DNA of 64,000 bases from JAJEAO01 sp963667635. Its GTDB lineage: Bacteria; Acidobacteriota; Vicinamibacteria; Marinacidobacterales; Marinacidobacteraceae. Below, in pieces: positions 43,449 to 51,899 of this stretch. Position 1 is the first letter of the stretch. Every line of letters begins with the position of its first letter. The notes beneath the pieces are model-generated. The model ran no database searches. It was not told where the DNA came from and saw only the letters and a list, made by a program, of their open reading frames with translations. The stretch spans positions 3,038,001 through 3,102,000 of the forward strand of contig OZ246946.1 in the NCBI GenBank assembly GCA_965232015.1, in the 5' to 3' direction. Position numbers and translations under genes: made by a program.

Positions 43449-44965
43449 GAGGGGCCTCCGGTGGGCGGCTGCGGCGGCCGGCCGGTCTGGAAGCGGAAGA
43501 TGCCGTCGGCGATGGCGCGCGCCGCCCGCTGCGGGAAGTCCCGACCGGCGAGCTGGTTGCGATCGCCCTCCGAGGTGACGAACCCGAGCTCGACCTGGAC
43601 CGCCGGCATCGCGGCGGCGGCGAGCACCCGGACCGGCGCGTCGGCGACGCCCGCCGAGCGAATCGGCAGCTCCGCCAGCGTGGCCGCGAGCGCCCCGGCG
43701 AGAGCCTCGGATGCGGATGCGGCGGCCGCCTGGCTCTCGTTCCACGCCACGAACCGGACCGTCTCGCCCCGCGTCGCGCGCCGCGCGGCGATGGGAGCAT
43801 GGTGGTACACGAGGCTGCCGGAGCTCGCCGGGCTCGGCGACGCGTTGAGATGCAGGCTCACCAGCACGTCGGCGCGCGCCGCGTTCGCCATGGCCGCACG
43901 GTCATCGAGGCCCGCTTCGCGATCGGTCTCGCGGGTGAGGACGACCTCGAACCCGCGCTCGTCCTCGAGGATTCGCCGAAGAGCAAGCGCCACATCCAGC
44001 GCCACATCCTTCTCCATGACGATGCCGTCCGGCCCGACCACGCCGAGATCCGCCCCTCCGTGACCGGGATCAATGGCGACGGTGCGAATCTCGCGGGGGC
44101 CGGTTGCCGCCCCCGGCGACACGTCGCCCCCGGCGCGCGACTCCGGCGGGGCGGTGCCGCGGAGGGGCGGCAGGACGCCGGAGCCCGACTCGGCGCCGAG
44201 GCCCGACCGGATCAGGTCCAGCGCCAGGCGACCCCGGCCCCGCTCCTGGAGCATCCGGCCGAAATTCCGCCCGGTGGTGATTTCGAGGACGTAGGTCTCC
44301 TCCGCCTGACGAAGGTCCACCCGTTCCACCACCCCGTCCGCGGGCGCCTCCCCGAGGAACGCGGTCTCGACGAACGGCGCGTGGATCACGACTTCGAGGC
44401 CGCGGCGCGTCTCCTCGATGTCGGTCCGCGCCGGGGGGTCGGTCGAGATCTCGATGCGCGTCGCGCCCGGCCGCGGCCGGATGTCCACCTGCAGTCGGGG
44501 ATAACCCCCGCCGACCGCGAGCGTGCGGCTCCGCTCGTCGAACCGCGTACCGCGGGGGAGGATGTCGAGCAGGACCCGGGAGACGAAGTCGAGGGGCACG
44601 AACCATCCGTCCCCGCGGCGGATCGCCGGGCTGGCGAGGAGGCGGTCGCGGCGGCCGACGCCGACGAAGCTGCGCCCGGCCTCGAACCGGAGGCGCTCGG
44701 ATCCGACCCGAAGCTCGATGGCCTCGTCGGACTCACTCCGGAGATCGCCGGAGACCGCCGCCGCGATCTCGGCGAGCGACACGACCTCGGCGCCGTCGAG
44801 ACGCCTGACGACGACGCGCGACGTGTCCCCGTCGTGGATGACCCGCAGCGGCGCGGGTTGCGCTCCCGCGGCGACCGCGAGGAGCGCCATCGCTCCGGCA
44901 AGACCGAGGATGGTGCGCGCCGGAAGCCGGCGCGACAACAGGATCGGACGGTCGCTGCTACGCAC
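43445..44965 (-). CDS. N-acetylmuramoyl-L-alanine amidase (Amidase_3)
   Basis: A 506-residue exported cell-wall hydrolase. After a signal peptide (ARTILGLAGAMALLAVAAGA) come AMIN-like beta domains (around residues 35-290, e.g. WFVPLDFVSRVLLDILPRG). The C-terminal zinc amidase has AIDPGHGGADLGVVG, IVMEKDVALDVA, VSLHLNASPS and VQVELGFVTSEGD, supplying the His-Glu-His ligands and catalytic Glu. It cleaves peptide from glycan strands, needed for cell separation. The GTG at 44965 is the chosen start; the open frame upstream runs through palindromic repeats. Linked to the GerMN lipoprotein by a CTGA overlap. Confidence 0.88.
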   Translation of the reverse strand: MRSSDRPILLSRRLPARTILGLAGAMALLAVAAGAQPAPLRVIHDGDTSRVVVRRLDGAEVVSLAEIAAAVSGDLRSESDEAIELRVGSERLRFEAGRSFVGVGRRDRLLASPAIRRGDGWFVPLDFVSRVLLDILPRGTRFDERSRTLAVGGGYPRLQVDIRPRPGATRIEISTDPPARTDIEETRRGLEVVIHAPFVETAFLGEAPADGVVERVDLRQAEETYVLEITTGRNFGRMLQERGRGRLALDLIRSGLGAESGSGVLPPLRGTAPPESRAGGDVSPGAATGPREIRTVAIDPGHGGADLGVVGPDGIVMEKDVALDVALALRRILEDERGFEVVLTRETDREAGLDDRAAMANAARADVLVSLHLNASPSPASSGSLVYHHAPIAARRATRGETVRFVAWNESQAAAASASEALAGALAATLAELPIRSAGVADAPVRVLAAAAMPAVQVELGFVTSEGDRNQLAGRDFPQRAARAIADGIFRFQTGRPPQPPTGGPS

Positions 44966-45049
44966 GGAAAAGTTGCTCGGAACCGGGCCCGGAGCCTTCG
45001 CGGGAGGATACTCCGCGCCGGCGCACCGGGCTCCCGTCCCCTGCCGGGC

Positions 45050-45260
45050 CCCACCGGGAGAACTGGCGCCGGACTCCAGTGGAGCGCCGGACTCCAGTCC
45101 GGCACCGAGAGCCCTGGCCAACCGGCGCCGCCGGACTGCCGGCGCGCCGGACTCCAGTCCGGCAATCTTTCGAAGCGAAGGAGCCACTGCGCCGCGCTCG
45201 CGGACCGGTGAAGAGTGCGGGCTCCATCGTGCCGGTCTGGAGACCGGCGCTCCATGAGGC
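45050..45260. repeat. Dense cluster of palindromic repeats
   Basis: CCCACCGGGAGAACTGGC at ~45050, then CCGGACTCCAGTCCGG at 45087-45102 and 45147-45162, partial copies between, and TGCCGGTCTGGAGACCGGCG near 45232. The cluster lies between divergent genes (amidase left, inositol-phosphate synthase right). Confidence 0.85.
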
Positions 45261-45290
45261 GCTCCCTGCCCGTTTAGACTCCCGCCCCAC

Positions 45291-46640
45291 ATGCCGAACG
45301 AACGGTTCAAGGTCCGGCCCGCCGACGGCGGCCTGCTCGTCCTCCTGCCCGGCCTCGGGGCCGTGAGCACGACGTTCATCGCTGGAGTCCAGGCGATCCG
45401 CCGCGGCCTCGCGGCCCCGGTGGGATCGGTCACGCAGATGGGGACGATCCGGCTGGGAAAGCGCACCGAAGGGCGGACGCCGCTGATCCGCGACTTCGTG
45501 CCGCTGGCCGGGGTCGAGGACCTGTCCTTCGCCGGGTGGGACGTGTTCGAGGACGACGCGTGGACGGCGGCGCGGAAGGCCGGAGTTCTCGAGCCCGCGC
45601 TGCTCGACCAGGTGAAGGACGAACTGTCGGCGGTGAAGCCGATGCGGGCGGTCTTCGATCGGGACTACGTGAAGAAACTGGACGGCCCGTTCGTGAAGAC
45701 CGGGGCCACGAAGATGGACCTCGCCGAGCAGCTCATCGAGGACATCGAGCGCTCCCGCGAGGCTTCGGGGGCCGCTCGCGCGGTGATGATCTGGTGCGGC
45801 TCCACCGAAACGTTCCTCGAGGAGACGGAGACGCTCCGGGACGTGGAGAGTTTCGAGCGCGGTCTGCGGGAGAACTCGCCGGACATCGCCCCCAGCATGA
45901 TCTACGCGTACGCGGCGCTGCGCTGCGGCATTCCCTACGCGAACGGGGCGCCCAACCTGAGCGCCGACATCCCGGCGCTCCGGCAGCTCGCGTCCGAAAA
46001 CGGCTCTCCGGTGGGCGGGAAAGACTTCAAGACCGGGCAGACGCTGATGAAGACGATCCTCGCTCCCGGACTGAAGGCGCGGATGCTGGGGCTCAGCGGC
46101 TGGTTCTCGACGAACATCCTCGGGAACCGCGACGGAGAGGTGCTCGACGATCCGGGTTCGTTCCGGACGAAGGAAGAAAGCAAGCTGGGCGTGCTCGATT
46201 ACATCCTGCAGCCCGACAAGTACCCCGACCTCTACCGCGACCTCTACCACAAGGTGCGGATCAACTACTACCCGCCCCGCCGCGACAACAAGGAAGGCTG
46301 GGACAACATCGACATCTTCGGCTGGCTCGGCTACGAGATGCAGATCAAGGTGGACTTCCTCTGCCGCGACTCGATCCTCGCCGCCCCGCTCGTCCTCGAC
46401 CTCGCGCTCTTCCTCGACCTCGCCTCCCGCTCCGGGCTCCGAGGCATCCAGGAGTGGCTGTCCTTCTTCTTCAAGAGTCCGATGACGCCGCCGGGCGTCT
46501 ATCCCGAGCACGACCTGTTCATCCAGCGCAAGAAGCTCGCGAACACGCTGCGCTATCTGATGGGCGAGGACATGATCCACCACCTCGGGGAGTACACCCT
46601 CGAAACCGCCACCGGAACGGGGGAGGCGGCTGCGGACTGA
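45291..46640 (+). CDS. Inositol-3-phosphate synthase
   Basis: A 449-residue enzyme that converts glucose-6-phosphate to inositol-3-phosphate with NAD. Features of the family are PGLGAVSTTFIAGVQAIRRG (nucleotide loop), SENGSPVGGKDFKTGQTLMK and LGLSGWFSTNILGNRDGEVL. It is the first step in inositol lipid or inositol solute synthesis. A CDP-alcohol phosphatidyltransferase 16 kb downstream could use its product. Start ATG 45291 follows the palindromic-repeat cluster. Confidence 0.92.
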   Translation: MPNERFKVRPADGGLLVLLPGLGAVSTTFIAGVQAIRRGLAAPVGSVTQMGTIRLGKRTEGRTPLIRDFVPLAGVEDLSFAGWDVFEDDAWTAARKAGVLEPALLDQVKDELSAVKPMRAVFDRDYVKKLDGPFVKTGATKMDLAEQLIEDIERSREASGAARAVMIWCGSTETFLEETETLRDVESFERGLRENSPDIAPSMIYAYAALRCGIPYANGAPNLSADIPALRQLASENGSPVGGKDFKTGQTLMKTILAPGLKARMLGLSGWFSTNILGNRDGEVLDDPGSFRTKEESKLGVLDYILQPDKYPDLYRDLYHKVRINYYPPRRDNKEGWDNIDIFGWLGYEMQIKVDFLCRDSILAAPLVLDLALFLDLASRSGLRGIQEWLSFFFKSPMTPPGVYPEHDLFIQRKKLANTLRYLMGEDMIHHLGEYTLETATGTGEAAAD

Positions 46641-46644
46641 CGCG

Positions 46645-47439
46645 TTGCGGATCTCGAAGAGCCGGTGCGTCGGCTGCGGCAACTGCGTCGCGGTCTGTCC
46701 CGTCGCCGCGATCTCGATCGGGGCCGACGGACGCGCCGCGGTGGACTCCGACGCCTGCGTCGAGTGCTACACCTGCTACCGCGGCCTCAGCACCGAGCGG
46801 CTGAACCCGACGCTGGTCCGCGGGTTCCGCCGGGTGCTGTCCTGGTTCCGTCTGCGCTTCGATCCCGCCCCTGACGTCTGCCCCACCTCGGCGATCGAAC
46901 CGCAGGAGTTGACCTGGCCTCGGGTGGTCCGACGCGCCTTCAGCGACCCGCTTGTCTCGCACGAGGCCACCGGGGTCCACGGCCGCGGCACCGAAGAAGT
47001 CAAGACGAACGACGTCACCGACCGGGTCGCGGTGGGCGAGTGCGGCATGACGGTCGAGTTCGGCCGCCCGGGAGTCACCGCGACCTTCCGCGACATGGAC
47101 CGGGTCACTCGCCGGCTCGCGTCGCTGGGAGTCTTCTTCGAGCCGAACAACCCGGTAAGCAAACTGATGACGGACAAGGAGACCGGGGCGATTCAGGAGG
47201 ATCTGCTCGACGAGCGGGTGCTGTCCGCGATCGTGGAGATCAAGGTGGAAATGGAGCGCGTTCCGGAGATCCTGGCGGCGGTGCGGGAGGCGGCGGACGA
47301 GTCGGAAACCGTGATTTCGGTGGGCGCTTCGACCCGCTGCGGTCCCGACGGCGAGGAGCCGCTGGGAGAGCTGCTCGCCGCGCACGGCTACGCCGCCTGG
47401 CGCGGCAAGACGAATCTGGGTCTCGGCCGCCCGGCCTGA
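46645..47439 (+). CDS. 4Fe-4S ferredoxin-type protein
   Basis: A 264-residue protein with an N-terminal ferredoxin domain: CVGCGNCVAVCP supplies one 4Fe-4S site and CVECYTC plus the later DVCPTSAI look like the second, with unusual CxxCxxC spacing. The ~180 residues that follow (MTVEFGRPGVTATFRDMDRV ... ILAAVREAADESETVISVG) are an unrecognised cytoplasmic domain. The TTG start at 46645 is 4 nt after the inositol-phosphate synthase stop, so the two are probably co-transcribed; no functional link is obvious. Confidence 0.75.
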   Translation: MRISKSRCVGCGNCVAVCPVAAISIGADGRAAVDSDACVECYTCYRGLSTERLNPTLVRGFRRVLSWFRLRFDPAPDVCPTSAIEPQELTWPRVVRRAFSDPLVSHEATGVHGRGTEEVKTNDVTDRVAVGECGMTVEFGRPGVTATFRDMDRVTRRLASLGVFFEPNNPVSKLMTDKETGAIQEDLLDERVLSAIVEIKVEMERVPEILAAVREAADESETVISVGASTRCGPDGEEPLGELLAAHGYAAWRGKTNLGLGRPA

Positions 47440-47529
47440 CGCACTTCCGGGCGCCGTCCCGGCCCCTCTGCGGCGCGAGGGATCGCCGTTCCTTCGGCGC
47501 CAAGGCCGGGAAGGATTCAGGGATGGGAC

Positions 47530-48216
47530 TCAGGGGTGGAGAGAGTTCCGGCCTCCCTCCATCAGGTCCTCCGCCATTCGAGCGAGATCGGCAAGGAAGT
47601 CCCGCCGGTCCGGCCGTTTCCGCCACCGGATACGCTCGAAGTGGGAGGGCGGAAACGAGCGAAACAAGTCAGCGAGTTCCGCCGCATCGATTCCGCCGAG
47701 CTTGCGTCCGGCTTCGGCCATGACCTCACCCCACCCGAAGTCGAGTCGCTTTGCGATCGTGCGCAGATCGGCAAAATCCTTGGCATCGAGGCGGTACAGG
47801 GCGGTCACCTTGTTGGACAGGATGTTGCGAAGAGCATCGATCCGAGGGAACAGAGCGCCCTTTTCCAGGGCTCCGAATCGGGCCGCCACGTCGTTCACGA
47901 AGTCCAGTCGGAGACGCGTCTGGCCGGCGCAGATCACAGCCTTCGCGTAGTCGTCGCCGCGGAAGAAGGACGGCTCGTCGAACTTGTAGCCGTGCCGACG
48001 CAGCGCTTCCAGAGCGGTGTCAACATGGGCGCCGAACCGGTCGTCCCGGTTGACGAAAAAGTCGAGGTCGTCCGAGTAGCGCTGGCGGAAGTAGTGCCTA
48101 TGGAGCGCGGTGCCACCGGTCAGATAGAAGGGAGCTTCGCAATCGGCGAGCGAGTTCAGGACCCCATTCTGCAGGGGGTACAGAATCTCCTCGTAGAACG
48201 CTTCGGATTCGGGCAT
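47530..48216 (-). CDS. AbiEii/AbiGii-type nucleotidyltransferase toxin
   Basis: A 228-residue nucleotidyltransferase of the AbiEii family (type IV toxin-antitoxin / abortive infection). The catalytic signature is FYLTGGTALHRHYF followed by RYSDDLDFFV, i.e. GG and DxD motifs; KVTALYRLDAKDFADL later is also typical. It would transfer nucleotides onto a cellular target such as tRNA. The upstream gene is the expected partner, and the frames overlap by 119 bp, unusually long. The ATG at 48216 is the only sensible start. Confidence 0.82.
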   Translation of the reverse strand: MPESEAFYEEILYPLQNGVLNSLADCEAPFYLTGGTALHRHYFRQRYSDDLDFFVNRDDRFGAHVDTALEALRRHGYKFDEPSFFRGDDYAKAVICAGQTRLRLDFVNDVAARFGALEKGALFPRIDALRNILSNKVTALYRLDAKDFADLRTIAKRLDFGWGEVMAEAGRKLGGIDAAELADLFRSFPPSHFERIRWRKRPDRRDFLADLARMAEDLMEGGRNSLHP

Positions 48217-48472
48217 ATCGCTTCCGTAGGGACGGCGGCCACAGCCGCGCGATGGTTTCGGGGGTCAACATCTCCTTCACCGTCTCGATATCCAGCACCC
48301 CGGTGACGCGTTGCCACGGAAGCCTCTCCAGCATCCGGACGAAAAGCGCCTGTCGGTCGAAGTGTCCCACCCGCTCCCGCTCGCCGGCCAGGACCTCGGC
48401 AATCTCCTCCGGGGTGTAGTCATAGTCCCAGACGATGATCCGCGCGACCTCGACCTGCTCCCGAGTGGACAT
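48098..48472 (-). CDS. Partner of the AbiEii-type toxin
   Basis: A 124-residue protein starting MSTREQVEVARIIVWDYDYT. The body (LFVRMLERLPWQRVTGVLDI, then LTPETIARLWPPSLRKRYAR) resembles small proteins regularly encoded just before AbiEii-type nucleotidyltransferases, presumably the antitoxin or regulator. The last ~40 codons overlap the toxin gene; the conserved part ends before that, so the C-terminus may be an extension after loss of an earlier stop. Confidence 0.68.
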   Translation of the reverse strand: MSTREQVEVARIIVWDYDYTPEEIAEVLAGERERVGHFDRQALFVRMLERLPWQRVTGVLDIETVKEMLTPETIARLWPPSLRKRYARIRSVLRGDSVPPAEWGPELARRLRSSLLSDRWHRAP

Positions 48473-48616
48473 GCCCCGAGTGTAGCCGTCGGGCCCTCGT
48501 TGGGGGACGGGACGCGCGCGGCGGTCCTGTCCACGTCGTCATAGCCGCCCTACCGGATCTCACGGCAGGTCCGGATTCCGATCGGGAGCGGCATCTGCTC
48601 CTCGGGCGCGGTCGCG

Positions 48617-49007
48617 TCAGGCGCTGAGGAACTCCGCCGGAGTCAGGACAGGAATGCCCGGGAACGGCGACATCGCGAGCAGGTCGTTGTCGCCGGTCAC
48701 CACGCATTCGGCGTCTCCCATGAGCGCGGTCTCGAGCACCTTGTCGTCGTCCGGATCGCGACAGCCCATCGGGGCGCCGCTGATCCAGACGAACGTCGAT
48801 CTGGGCCAGCAGGGTTTCCCGGTCCCCGCGGCTGGCCCACCGGTCGAATTTCACCCGGAAGAGGCGGCTCCGCAGCTCCTCGTACGTCGGCTCCGAGAAG
48901 AGAAGGCGTCCGCTCCGCCGCGCTACGTCCTTCAGGGCAGTATGCGGAACGCCGCCGGGAGCGAGCGCCGCGGCGATCAGGACATTCGTGTCGAAGACGA
49001 GCCGCTT
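48617..49007 (-). pseudogene. PIN-domain toxin remnant, frameshifted and lacking a start
   Basis: Directly after the Phd antitoxin the minus strand reads KRLVFDTNVLIAAALAPGG, an obvious PIN N-terminus, through to FDRWASRGDRETLLAQID. The C-terminal part (CRDPDDDKVLETALMGDAEC, then TGDNDLLAMSPFPGIP, ending LTPAEFLSA) is in another frame. The 391-nt span is not divisible by three. No usual start codon lies between the antitoxin's overlapping stop and DTN. The toxin is most likely inactive, unless both defects are assembly errors. Confidence 0.75.
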
Positions 49008-49257
49008 AGCTCTCGTCGGCGAGGAGCTCGTTCAGGATCTCCTCCGTCATCCCGGCGGCGGCGGCCTTCTCCCCGATTTCGTTCATCGTTCGCATGAGGC
49101 GGTCCCAAGTGGCGCCACGCAGCCTGTCGTACTGCTCGACCGACATGACGACCGAAACCGCCCGGCCATGGCGGGTGAGCGTGACCGGGGCCCGCTGGGA
49201 AGCCTCGATGAGTTGACCGAAGCGGTTCTTCGCCTCTCTGGCAGCGATTTCCAGCAT
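49006..49257 (-). CDS. Phd/YefM-family antitoxin
   Basis: An 83-residue antitoxin. The N-terminus (MLEIAAREAKNRFGQLIEAS, then QRAPVTLTRHGRAVSVVMS) is the Phd/YefM DNA-binding domain; the C-terminal tail (NEIGEKAAAAGMTEEILNEL) binds the toxin. The ATG at 49257 is chosen over one 14 codons upstream. Its partner PIN gene overlaps its stop and is broken. Confidence 0.82.
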   Translation of the reverse strand: MLEIAAREAKNRFGQLIEASQRAPVTLTRHGRAVSVVMSVEQYDRLRGATWDRLMRTMNEIGEKAAAAGMTEEILNELLADES

Positions 49258-49326
49258 GAGACGATTGTAGCCACGAGAGCCACTTTCCGTCGGAGCCAAA
49301 CCGGGCCAGCGGTTACGTCGCGCGGG

Positions 49327-51899
49327 TCAAATGTCGCGGACGGCGAGCATCTCGTCGCCGGTCGTGGTGATGATGCGGACCGCGATCCGTCCCGACTTCG
49401 GGCGACGGAAGGGGGCGGAGGTGAGCGAGAGCATCGTGTCCCACAGGCGCGACTCGATCCGGCTGGCGAGGGCTGATCGGAAGCGCTTCAATTGCCGGTC
49501 GCTTCCCTTGCCCGGGAAGTGGATGCGACGGGCGAAGAAGGCCTTGCCGTCATGGTCGGTGTCGAGCAGCCAGCAATCTATGTCCCCCGGCCTGCCGGCG
49601 CGGACCTGGCCGGTCCTCGGGTCGTAGGTGTTCCAGCCGAGCACTTGGACCTCGAAGCGTCCGCCCTCGACGGGCCGCAGCTCGATCTCCGGCTCGCCAA
49701 CCAGCGCGAAGGCGTGGTCGTACTTGCCTGGCTTCAGCTCGGCGATCGCGAGGTCCCGATTCGCGCGGAGGCAGAGGATCTCGAGCCGGCCGCGTCGCTG
49801 CCGAAGCGGGGCGTCTGCCTCGTATTCGAACGCGACGATGACGAGCTTCCGGATGGCCCGCCGGGCGGCGGCATCCTCGGCAGCTCGGTCGAGGAGGGCC
49901 CGGGTGGCGGTCTGGTCGTCGGAGAGCGCGAGGAGCGCCACCCGGTCGCCGGTCTCGCGGATGCGGCCCTCGTGGGTCAGGGCCGTGGAGTCGAGAGGCC
50001 AGTTCTCGAGGTCGTCCAGATGCCATCGGCCGCCGGCGTCATCCGCGGGGAAGCCGGCGCTGGCGAGGGATTCCAGAACCCGTTCCCGAATCGCCGTGCG
50101 GATCTCGCTCTCGTCGGCGCCGCCGGCCACCGGCTCGTAGCGCCACGGGGAGTGGGACTCCACGGTGAAGGGGGCGGCGAGCCGCTTCCAGCCCTTCTTC
50201 TTCCGGGGCTGGTCCACGAGGAGCGTGAACTTCGGGGGTTTGTCGTAGGCGAGATGGGCCGCGGAGACATAGGGGACCCGCTCGTACACGAAACCCGAAG
50301 CGGGGTCGAAACGGTCAGGCTGCCTGCCGCCAGACTGGTTCGGGGGGGGGGGGGGGCAGTTTTTGTCCCATTAGAGAGGCGCGTCTCCTCGCTGGCGCCC
50401 TCCGGATCGTCCTGGGTCAGGAACCAGTCGTGGACGCCCGAGACGATGCGCTGGCGGCAGAGCGCGACCGGGATCGCCGAAGCGTCGATCGTGATCCAGC
50501 GGCGGCCCCACTTCTCGGCGACGAACGCGGTCGTGCCGGAACCGCAGGTGGGGTCAAGCACCAAATCTCCGGGATCGGTGGCCATCAGGATGCAACGCTG
50601 GATGACCGATTCGGCTGTCTCCACGACATAGTGCATGTCGTCCGGCGCCATCTTGTCGGCCCATACGTTGTGAATGCGCCTGCCAGGAATCTCTGACTCG
50701 AAACGTACCCAGCGTAGCCGCCGTCTGCCACGTGGTGAGTCGAGGCGTCCCAGCGCCGCCAGCCGCCTGAGTCCCTCGGGACTCGCACTCCAGTGTCGGC
50801 CAGGTGGACACGGGTATTCGACTCCCTTCCACAAGAACGGTTCGGATAGGCCAGTGGTCGATGATCCCTGAGAGGTCAGGGGCATGAGCTGGTAGAGGCG
50901 GGTACGCTCGGGCAGTCTGTCGCTTGGATTCGAGCGCTCCGCCCCTGTCAACTCACGCCGCACACCATCCGCACACTCGACCGCAGCATAGAAACCCATG
51001 TAGTCGAGCTTCTCCTTCCGACTGAGCACCTGATAGAGCTGGTGGAAGCGAAGCTGTTCTCGATTTCGGGCGTACCAGAGCAGGTAATCGCCCACTTCGC
51101 TGAGGGACTTTGCGGAGGAGGCACCCGACTTCACAAACGGAATCGTGGCGACCCGATTCTCCGGGCCGAAAACCTCGTCGAGTACAAGGGCGCAGCGGTG
51201 GAGGTTGGCGGAGCTGATCTGGAGGAAGAAGCTCCCCGAGTCCTTGAGGAGCGTCCGACCCAGGACCGCGGTTCGGTACACGGCGTCCAGGTACGAATGG
51301 ACACCGTCCCGGTAGGTGTCCCGGAACGCCGTCGTCGCGGCCGCTTCCGCCGGCGCGCCGCCAACCCGTTTCCGTGTGTTCGGCTGGTAACCCGCCTTGA
51401 AGTTGATCCCGTAGGGCGGATCCCAGTAGATCATCTGGACCTGCCCGGCGAGGTCCTCCTTCCCGGCCAGAGAAGCCATGACGTCGCGCGAGTCCCCCCG
51501 GATGATCCGGTTCTGCCAGTTACCCTTGTAGGTATAGGAGCTGTACGCGGCGTCGGCGGGAAGACCGTTGAACTGGTCGAACAGACTCGGCGGCGGCTCG
51601 CCCCGGAGCTGCTCCACGAACGCCGCCGGAGCGACCTTCTCGTGGACGAACAGCGGCCCCGCCTTCGTGCTCAGGTCGTCGAGCCCCTCGCCGCGCCGCC
51701 ACGAGAGCCGCGGCCCCTCGGGCGCGCGCACTTCGGGCGTGAACGGGACCGGCGCGAGCTTCTTCGGCTCCTGGAAGCGCTCGGTCTGGTCGGTGGCCAG
51801 GTTCATCCGCTTCGCGCCGGTGTGGGCGTAGGCGGCGACCGGCTTCGATTTCCGTGTCGTCACCCTCTTGCGTCGGCTGGCTTTCTTCCGGGGGGTCAT
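49327..51899 (-). pseudogene. Type III-like DNA methyltransferase (Mod), out of frame at a poly-G tract
   Basis: From ATG 51899 the N-terminal frame reads ~515 codons of a beta-class N6-adenine methyltransferase: catalytic DPPY at 160-163 and the SAM-binding DPTCGSGTTAF near residue 465. At a 15-base poly-G run (50342-50356 on the plus strand) the frame breaks. The natural continuation (NQSGGRQPDRFDPASGFVYE, then a ~320-residue domain with a RFEVQVLGWNTYDPRTG stretch) is in another frame and ends at 49327. With 13 or 16 Gs the gene would encode about 857 residues. This is the classic form of a phase-variable mod gene, here in the OFF state, though a sequencing error in the homopolymer is possible. 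The ATG overlaps the Res stop (ATGA). Confidence 0.85.
50342..50356. repeat. G15 homopolymer inside mod
   Basis: Fifteen consecutive Gs (plus strand) within the methyltransferase gene, at about codon 515. The sequence on both sides is clearly coding but in different frames. No other homopolymer of this length was noticed in the window. Confidence 0.95.

Noticed and set aside
43412..45211. 599-codon plus-strand ORF opposite the amidase
   Set aside because: Antisense shadow; the minus strand shows complete Amidase_3 motifs and a signal peptide.
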